Below, piece by piece: positions 59,127 through 64,000 of a DNA stretch of 64,000 nt. The DNA is from Candidatus Baltobacteraceae bacterium. GTDB taxonomy: Bacteria; Vulcanimicrobiota; Vulcanimicrobiia; Vulcanimicrobiales; Vulcanimicrobiaceae. The position numbers and the translations under genes were made by a program. The stretch spans positions 33,489-97,488 of the forward strand of contig DASXGW010000011.1 of the NCBI GenBank assembly GCA_036488875.1, in the 5' to 3' direction. Position 1 is the first letter of the stretch; the number at the start of each line of letters is the position of its first letter. The notes beneath the pieces are model-generated. The model was not told the DNA's origin and searched no databases. It was given only the letters and a program-made list of their open reading frames with translations.

Positions 59127-59876
59127 CTAGCCGCTCTTTGCCAGTGAGTCGCTGATCAGCTTGAGATCCGTCTGATAGATCGTCGTGGCATTCCCGCGCA
59201 CGCCCTGCTCCGAGCGCTGCGTGACGTATTCCTGAATTCCCAGGGGCACCGCGCGCCCGAAGTCGTAGTCGATCTTAGACTGGATGTTAGTTATCTGGCC
59301 TTGCGTATCTTGGCGTTTGATGTTGCGAACTTCGTCGATCGTCATGAGCTTTCCGTCGGTGTGCACGATGGTATAATCGGACTTGAGCCTCTCGCCGCCG
59401 TTAGTGGTGTCGTATCCCCAATGCTTCTTGGCATCGAGAATGTTTGGATCGACGAAGTTCTGCGCCATAAAGCGCAGCAGCGTGTACTCCTCGGGATTAA
59501 CGGTCTTATTTGGGTCGCAGACGACTTCCGTGCTGGCATAAACTACGCACGTCGCCGGCGGAGCTTTCCGCGTCGTTTCCGCGTTCTCACTAATGACGAC
59601 GATCAGCCCTTTATCCGGCTGCTCCCGCATGACGTCGACGACCATCGTCCCCTTGTCGCCGAGGGCGCCCTTGTAATCGCTGATGCCGGAGCCGGCGTTG
59701 GGCATGATATTACCGCTAGCGTCGGTATGATAGGTGGAGGAATCGCTTGCAGCGACGCTTTGCGTCGATCCATACGTAAACGAATAGACGAGATGACGCA
59801 TCGGCGTGTCCGCCAATGCGGGGATCGTGGCCGAGCTCGCAAAGAGAAGTATCGCACATACTGCTAACGGACGCAT
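59127..59876 (-). CDS. Hypothetical secreted protein
   Basis: A 249-residue protein with a Sec signal ('AVCAILLFASSATIPALAD', cleavage near residue 22). The mature part is beta-rich with 'FTYGSTQSVAASDSSTYHTD', 'GLIVVISENAE' and 'LKSDYTIVHTDGKLMTIDEV'. No known domain. ATG 59876 lies one base after the stop of the upstream secreted protein; the longer frame would overlap that gene. Confidence 0.7.
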   Translation of the reverse strand: MRPLAVCAILLFASSATIPALADTPMRHLVYSFTYGSTQSVAASDSSTYHTDASGNIMPNAGSGISDYKGALGDKGTMVVDVMREQPDKGLIVVISENAETTRKAPPATCVVYASTEVVCDPNKTVNPEEYTLLRFMAQNFVDPNILDAKKHWGYDTTNGGERLKSDYTIVHTDGKLMTIDEVRNIKRQDTQGQITNIQSKIDYDFGRAVPLGIQEYVTQRSEQGVRGNATTIYQTDLKLISDSLAKSG

Positions 59877-59877
59877 C

Positions 59878-60726
59878 TTATTTATTACACTCCGAAAGGA
59901 CGTTGGTGATGCTGGTTCCAGCCGCATTCTCGCGTTTGGCGGTCTCTGCTTGCACCCAATGTAAACCGTCGACGATGCGGGTCAGCGGGTTATAACCCAC
60001 GGCTAACCCGGGGATAGCTGCGAGATCGACGTCGTACGGACTCTGTTGAATGCCCGGCGCATTAGGATCCTGAAGCGGCCCCGGCGTTACCGAAATGAGC
60101 GGCTTGGTAGCCGAAATATCGGTTTGCGACAAATCGGCGATGTACTCTTGGCCGGCGTGCTGCAGTTCGCCCATCTGCTGCGTGGCAACGAAGCCGTTGA
60201 TGAGATCGAGCGAAGCATTTTGGTACGCGATCGTTTCCATGAGCTGGCTTTTGATTTGCTGCAGCTTCTTGTCGTCGGTCGGATTACCGGTGGGCTCGGT
60301 CATCTCGGCCGCAGTCAATAGCTTCTGCGCCGAGATGATATTCTGCGCGATCGGGCTGACCAGATACGACATCTTCTGCAGCGCCATGCTCGTCTCGGGC
60401 GATTGATTGTACGCCGAATCGGGCCCGGGAGCACCGTTTGAAAAGTTTGCTGCCCCCTTATCTTGTGCGCTGAACGCACCGCGCGCGTAACGGGCGAAGA
60501 GCGGCGGGCTTTTCGCGATCGTCTTGTCGTTTTCGAGAATCATCGCGACGGCCGGCCGAACGTGGTCGCGCAGCTTCGCGCAAAGCGGCGTCGTTACCAC
60601 GCGATAGATTTGCGGCGGCGGCGTGCCCTTCGGAGCCGGGCTGGCGGACGAATCGGCAAAGGCGAGGTGCGGTTGACACGTCAGCAACACAAGCGTGCAG
60701 AGGGTCAGCAGACGTCGTTTGAGCAC
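59878..60726 (-). CDS. Hypothetical secreted protein
   Basis: A 282-residue protein with a Sec signal ('LLTLCTLVLLTCQPHLAFAD', cleavage near residue 25). The mature part is largely helical, with 'PVCAKLRDHVRPAV'-like and 'QNIISAQKLLTAAEMTEPTG' stretches, and ends 'AAGTSITNVLSECNK'. GTG 60726 has AGG upstream. It is the first gene of a three-gene run with the two genes downstream. No family recognised; a periplasmic structural role is possible. Confidence 0.7.
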   Translation of the reverse strand: MLKRRLLTLCTLVLLTCQPHLAFADSSASPAPKGTPPPQIYRVVTTPLCAKLRDHVRPAVAMILENDKTIAKSPPLFARYARGAFSAQDKGAANFSNGAPGPDSAYNQSPETSMALQKMSYLVSPIAQNIISAQKLLTAAEMTEPTGNPTDDKKLQQIKSQLMETIAYQNASLDLINGFVATQQMGELQHAGQEYIADLSQTDISATKPLISVTPGPLQDPNAPGIQQSPYDVDLAAIPGLAVGYNPLTRIVDGLHWVQAETAKRENAAGTSITNVLSECNK

Positions 60727-60764
60727 CTGTTGGTTTTCTTTTACGGCCCGGTCACGCCTTCAAA

Positions 60765-60799
60765 TAGAAAGCGGGGCCCCCCGTCAGGGGAGCCCCGCT
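60765..60799 (-). terminator. Rho-independent terminator of the TonB-dependent receptor gene
   Basis: AGCGGGGC and CCCC (60770-60781) pair with GGGG and GCCCCGCT (60787-60799), a 12-bp GC-rich stem. On the minus strand it is followed by TTTCTATTT, completing a terminator for the receptor gene, 28 bases beyond its stop codon. Confidence 0.85.
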
Positions 60800-60827
60800 C
60801 GTGTCACTCAACGCGACGATCGAGATG

Positions 60828-63800
60828 CTAGATCTTGATCTGCGCGTTCAAGTAGACGTTCCACGGGGTGACGATGCCGCCGATGGCGCCGTTGTTCCCA
60901 GTGCTCGGCGTGTAGCTTTGCGTCCAAGGAGTAACGACTCCGCCGTTGGCTTTGGCATCCGTGATGCCCTTACCGTTGTAGAAGTTGCTCGGATAGGTGG
61001 TGCTATTGAGGAGACCGCCGGCCGGGAAGTAACCGCAGGTCCACGGCGAGGGCTGATAAACCGCCGTCCACGGCTCCGGCGTTCCACCGAAGCACGAACG
61101 GAACAGATTGGTTCCGGTCGCCGTCAACTTGATCTTCGGACTCACATCGTAGGTAATTTGAAGGTTCCCGGTGAGAATCGCCGGTGCTTCATATGAGCCG
61201 ATGGCCGAGAAGTGCCCGGTCTGCGGATCGGGGATGTAGAAATATCCGAGCGGTCCCAGACCGCCTGCGTACACGGTATTGACGTCGCATTGATGCGGAT
61301 TCGCCGTGGCGATTCCGTCGTGAAGCGAACTGAACTCGCAGGCACGCGGGTCGTAGCCGTTGACGTCCAACGGACTGCCGTACCACGAGCCGGCCTGGAA
61401 CTGCACGCTCGGCGTAATCGCCCATTTGTCGTGACGGTAGTTGAGCAGCAGCGTAGCCGTTGCCGGCGAGATGTAGCTGTTCACGATACCGTTGAGGTTC
61501 GGGGCGATTGCCGTTACGTAGGGGTTGTACCAGCCGTTGGGATCGAGCAGACCCTGTTCGGGCTGGTTATAGTACGGGTTGCTGATCACGCTGAACGTGT
61601 GACTTGGATGCGCGGTGCAAGCCACGCCAACGCCTGCCTTATAACAGGGGGCGCCGCCGCCGGCCTTCGTGAGTGCGTTGTACTGCGCAATCGCCTGATT
61701 CAGCTGGATCGTTTGGTTCGGAATGATACCGCCGGTGCTCAGACCCACGTTTTGGAACTGAACCTTCGAGTTCGTATACGTGAAGCTGAACAAGCCGGAA
61801 AGGCCCGGACGGTTGAAATCACCCTTGGTGAACTGGAACTCGACGCCGTAGTCGCGGTTGACGCCGACCGGGACCTGCGTCACGAACCCTGCGCCGATGA
61901 ACGTTTGCTGTTGCCAGTCGTTCACCCACGTGTAGTAGGGCGTGAGCTTCAAGCTCATGTCGGTGCCGGTGATGTGGCGTTCGTACGAGAAGTCGTACTG
62001 CGCCGACGTGATACCCGGGATCGGATGGAACGGCGAGTAGAAGCCCAGGTTCATCGTGTTGTTCCACACCGAGCGGTCGTCACCGGAGGCGCTCAGGTAC
62101 TGCACCGACGCGGAGATCGGCGGCGCGGCGTAACGGCCGGCCGAGAAACGCCACACGGTGTCCGGGGATTCGGTGAAGGTTGCGGAGACGCGCGGTTGCC
62201 AATAATCGAGCGCGAACGATCCCGGCGACGTCGCCGTGAAGTTCGGTGCCGATACGCCGTCCTGCGTCTTGCCGTTGGGATGGACCCAACCGCTAGCCGG
62301 CAGACCGGTAAGTGCGGCGACGCCCTTATTACAGTCGCCAAGCACGTACTCGGCCGCGGCCGGCGGGGGCTGACCCGCTTGCAACGGTGTCGTGAAGACT
62401 GCGTTGTTCGAAGCCTGCACGCACGTGTAGTTCGCGGTCATATTGGCGTAGAACGCGTCCGCTCCACCCGTGGGATTGGGTAGCCCGTAGGTGAAGTTGT
62501 CGTACCGCAACGACGCGTTGATCATGATCTTGTCGTTCGGACGGAACTGGTCGCTGAACGCCGCATTTGAGAACTGCGGCTTGACCGTGTTGAGCGAACC
62601 GGTAACGTCGCTGTTCCATAGCGTGTCCCACGTTGCGTTGCCGTTGGCAAAGCCCGTTGGGCCGGCGATGGCGTTGCTTACCCAGCCGCAGGGTTCGGGG
62701 AATCCGCCGGCGGGATTGTCGCACGTCGACCCGTTCCCCCCGACGCCGGTCTGACCCGGCGTGAAGACGCGAGTCGGATGGACCGATGCTCCAAGCGCGA
62801 CGTCGTAGTACGTGCTGCTCAAGCACGGCTGTGCCTTACCGCTATGCGCGTCGTAGCACTTGCCGCCGGCCATGTAGCCGATCGGCGTCGTACCTGCGCC
62901 GGCGATCGCCGACGAGTTGTTGAAGCGGATCACGCCGGCTTGGGTGTAGTTGTAGTCGGCCGTGAGCAGGTTTTGGTCGTTGATTTGATCGTTGAAGTCG
63001 AGCGCCCCGCCGACGCTGTGGGTCATGAGATCGTACTGCGGTGATGGCAGCGATGCCGTCGATTCACCGGTTGCGCCGAAAATCGGGCCGTTCTGGAGCC
63101 AATCTGAGTAGAACGTATACCCGTAGGCGCGCAGAAACGCCGAGTTGCTCAGCGCGTAGGTGTATTGCAGTTTTGCGATACCGGTGTCGTTTTCGTAGGT
63201 CTGCAGCGAGTTGTCGTACGGATCGATCGGGCCGCCGAACGCGTGCGCCGGAGTACTCGGCGCTTTGTAGATCGACGGCGCGATGAAGTTCGATGCGCTG
63301 CTCGCGATCGGCGTACCGAACGGCAGGTTGTAGACCACCTGGTCTGCGTACGGCAAATACGCTCCGAGCGCCGGACGCACCGAAGGAACGCAACCGGGGC
63401 TCGTGAGTCCTGCCCATCCCGCAACCGTTACGGTCTGGCCACAGGTGGGTGGCGCGTACTTTGCGCCGGCATAGGTATAGAAGAACTGGTTAACCGTTCC
63501 GCCGAGGTTGTTCAGCGAGCTATACGAGTCGTTACCTAGGGCTGATGCGCTCCATAAGACCTGAATGTCGTCGCGCATACCGTTCTTCTTCGGAATGCCG
63601 AAGTGCAGGTTGATGACGTCCTCGCGGTCGGTGATCATCGACGTTGCGCCCGCGCTGCCGCCGTAGAATCCCCAGCAGCCTTGCGGTGGCGTCGTGGCGT
63701 TGAAGGCCGGCATGTTCGCCGGACAGCTCGCCTTGACGCCTTGACACGTGACCGTCGAACAGCCCGCATAGGCCTGGCTGCCGCCGCTTCCGCCCGCCGA

Positions 63801-64000
63801 GAAGATATTGTTGGGCGTTTCGAACGGAGCGCCGTTGTCTTGGGTCAGGAAACGGTAATCCTGATTGTAACCGCTAAAGCCGGCGTACCAGCTGAAGTTA
63901 CGATCGGGCGTCGCGCCGCCGACTTCGACTTGCGCTTGGTGATAGAACACCGGCGTACCGATGCCGAGTGTCGCGGAAGCGTATCCCGGATAGGTACCCG
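60828..64000 (-). CDS. TonB-dependent receptor, barrel part (cut by window end)
   Basis: About 1,057 codons are visible and the frame is open through base 64000; the GTG at 63950 is internal. The sequence is an outer-membrane beta-barrel: alternating aromatic strands with long Gly/Asn/Ser-rich loops, for example 'NFSWYAGFSGYNQDYRFLTQ', 'NDKIMINASLRYDNFTYGLP', 'KLTPYYTWVNDWQQQTFIGA', 'ITYDVSPKIKLTATGTNLF'. It ends 'NVYLNAQIKI'. The plug domain and TonB box must lie upstream. Very long loops with cysteine pairs resemble the large receptors common in soil bacteria. The ligand is unknown. Confidence 0.85.
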   Translation of the reverse strand, partial: GTYPGYASATLGIGTPVFYHQAQVEVGGATPDRNFSWYAGFSGYNQDYRFLTQDNGAPFETPNNIFSAGGSGGSQAYAGCSTVTCQGVKASCPANMPAFNATTPPQGCWGFYGGSAGATSMITDREDVINLHFGIPKKNGMRDDIQVLWSASALGNDSYSSLNNLGGTVNQFFYTYAGAKYAPPTCGQTVTVAGWAGLTSPGCVPSVRPALGAYLPYADQVVYNLPFGTPIASSASNFIAPSIYKAPSTPAHAFGGPIDPYDNSLQTYENDTGIAKLQYTYALSNSAFLRAYGYTFYSDWLQNGPIFGATGESTASLPSPQYDLMTHSVGGALDFNDQINDQNLLTADYNYTQAGVIRFNNSSAIAGAGTTPIGYMAGGKCYDAHSGKAQPCLSSTYYDVALGASVHPTRVFTPGQTGVGGNGSTCDNPAGGFPEPCGWVSNAIAGPTGFANGNATWDTLWNSDVTGSLNTVKPQFSNAAFSDQFRPNDKIMINASLRYDNFTYGLPNPTGGADAFYANMTANYTCVQASNNAVFTTPLQAGQPPPAAAEYVLGDCNKGVAALTGLPASGWVHPNGKTQDGVSAPNFTATSPGSFALDYWQPRVSATFTESPDTVWRFSAGRYAAPPISASVQYLSASGDDRSVWNNTMNLGFYSPFHPIPGITSAQYDFSYERHITGTDMSLKLTPYYTWVNDWQQQTFIGAGFVTQVPVGVNRDYGVEFQFTKGDFNRPGLSGLFSFTYTNSKVQFQNVGLSTGGIIPNQTIQLNQAIAQYNALTKAGGGAPCYKAGVGVACTAHPSHTFSVISNPYYNQPEQGLLDPNGWYNPYVTAIAPNLNGIVNSYISPATATLLLNYRHDKWAITPSVQFQAGSWYGSPLDVNGYDPRACEFSSLHDGIATANPHQCDVNTVYAGGLGPLGYFYIPDPQTGHFSAIGSYEAPAILTGNLQITYDVSPKIKLTATGTNLFRSCFGGTPEPWTAVYQPSPWTCGYFPAGGLLNSTTYPSNFYNGKGITDAKANGGVVTPWTQSYTPSTGNNGAIGGIVTPWNVYLNAQIKI

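Noticed and set aside
61212..62483. 423-codon open frame on the plus strand
   Set aside because: Antisense to the TonB-dependent receptor; composition is Arg/Val-rich and unlike a protein family.
1..64000. CRISPR array, prophage or IS element
   Set aside because: No regularly spaced repeats, integrase, transposase or terminal inverted repeats were seen.

Overview
The window is GC-rich, gene-dense bacterial chromosome with almost no gap longer than 200 bases. Many genes are translationally coupled (ATGA or GTGA overlaps) and GTG or TTG starts are common. A TonB-dependent receptor, SecDF, secreted lipoproteins and flagellar rod-type genes point to a two-membrane cell. The LexA operator, however, is of the Firmicutes/Actinobacteria type. 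That mixture would suit a deep-branching diderm phylum such as Candidatus Eremiobacterota (WPS-2). This is an inference from gene style, not a proven placement. I saw no tRNA, rRNA, CRISPR array, IS element or prophage.

Layout. 1-4.3 kb: two STAND/AfsR-type regulators (the first cut by the window edge) around a Nudix hydrolase and a pterin carbinolamine dehydratase. 4.4-11.5 kb: an alpha/beta hydrolase, three secreted lipoproteins (two are paralogues with an HExxES motif), a PDZ-membrane-GAF sensor and a clostripain-type peptidase. 11.5-16.2 kb: secD-secF and a HIRAN-RecQ-like helicase. 16.3-17 kb: a mazEF toxin-antitoxin pair.

17-36.6 kb holds the most interesting content: a reduced flagellar or flagellar-like type III secretion locus, all on the minus strand. 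One run is flgB-flgC-fliE-fliF-fliH-fliI-transglycosylase-aspartyl protease-possible fliK-flgF/G-like-fliM-fliN-fliP, continuing into two PDZ-membrane-GAF sensors. A second run is fliQ-fliR-flhB-flhA. Between the two lie a secreted VOC protein, a Tat-exported flavoprotein and metF. There is no fliG gene. Instead the C-terminal tail of FliF carries a FliG-like helical segment. FliI lacks its N-terminal domain, FlgB and FlgC are very short, FliM lacks a CheY-binding motif, and no hook, filament or motor genes are present.

36.6-44.5 kb: a TMEM175-like channel, an unknown lipoprotein, a DUF3810-like membrane protein, rplM-rpsI, a MarR regulator with a perfect palindromic operator, truA, a DUF5069 protein, a small metallothionein-like gene, lysS and greA. 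44.6-50.8 kb: a coupled operon of dusB, a class III aminotransferase, an SRPBCC protein, an acyl-ACP-reductase-like dehydrogenase, an unknown partner protein and an APC permease, which looks like an uncharacterised metabolic pathway. 50.8-54.5 kb: coenzyme A synthesis (panC-coaBC-coaX) with a DUF1275 protein and an FHA protein. 54.6-58.8 kb: lexA with an orphan PTS IIC-like protein, a methionine-gamma-lyase-family enzyme and a PilZ protein downstream, and a divergent LysM gene sharing an SOS box. 58.8-64 kb: a paired hairpin repeat, three small unknown genes and the C-terminal part of a TonB-dependent receptor that runs off the window.
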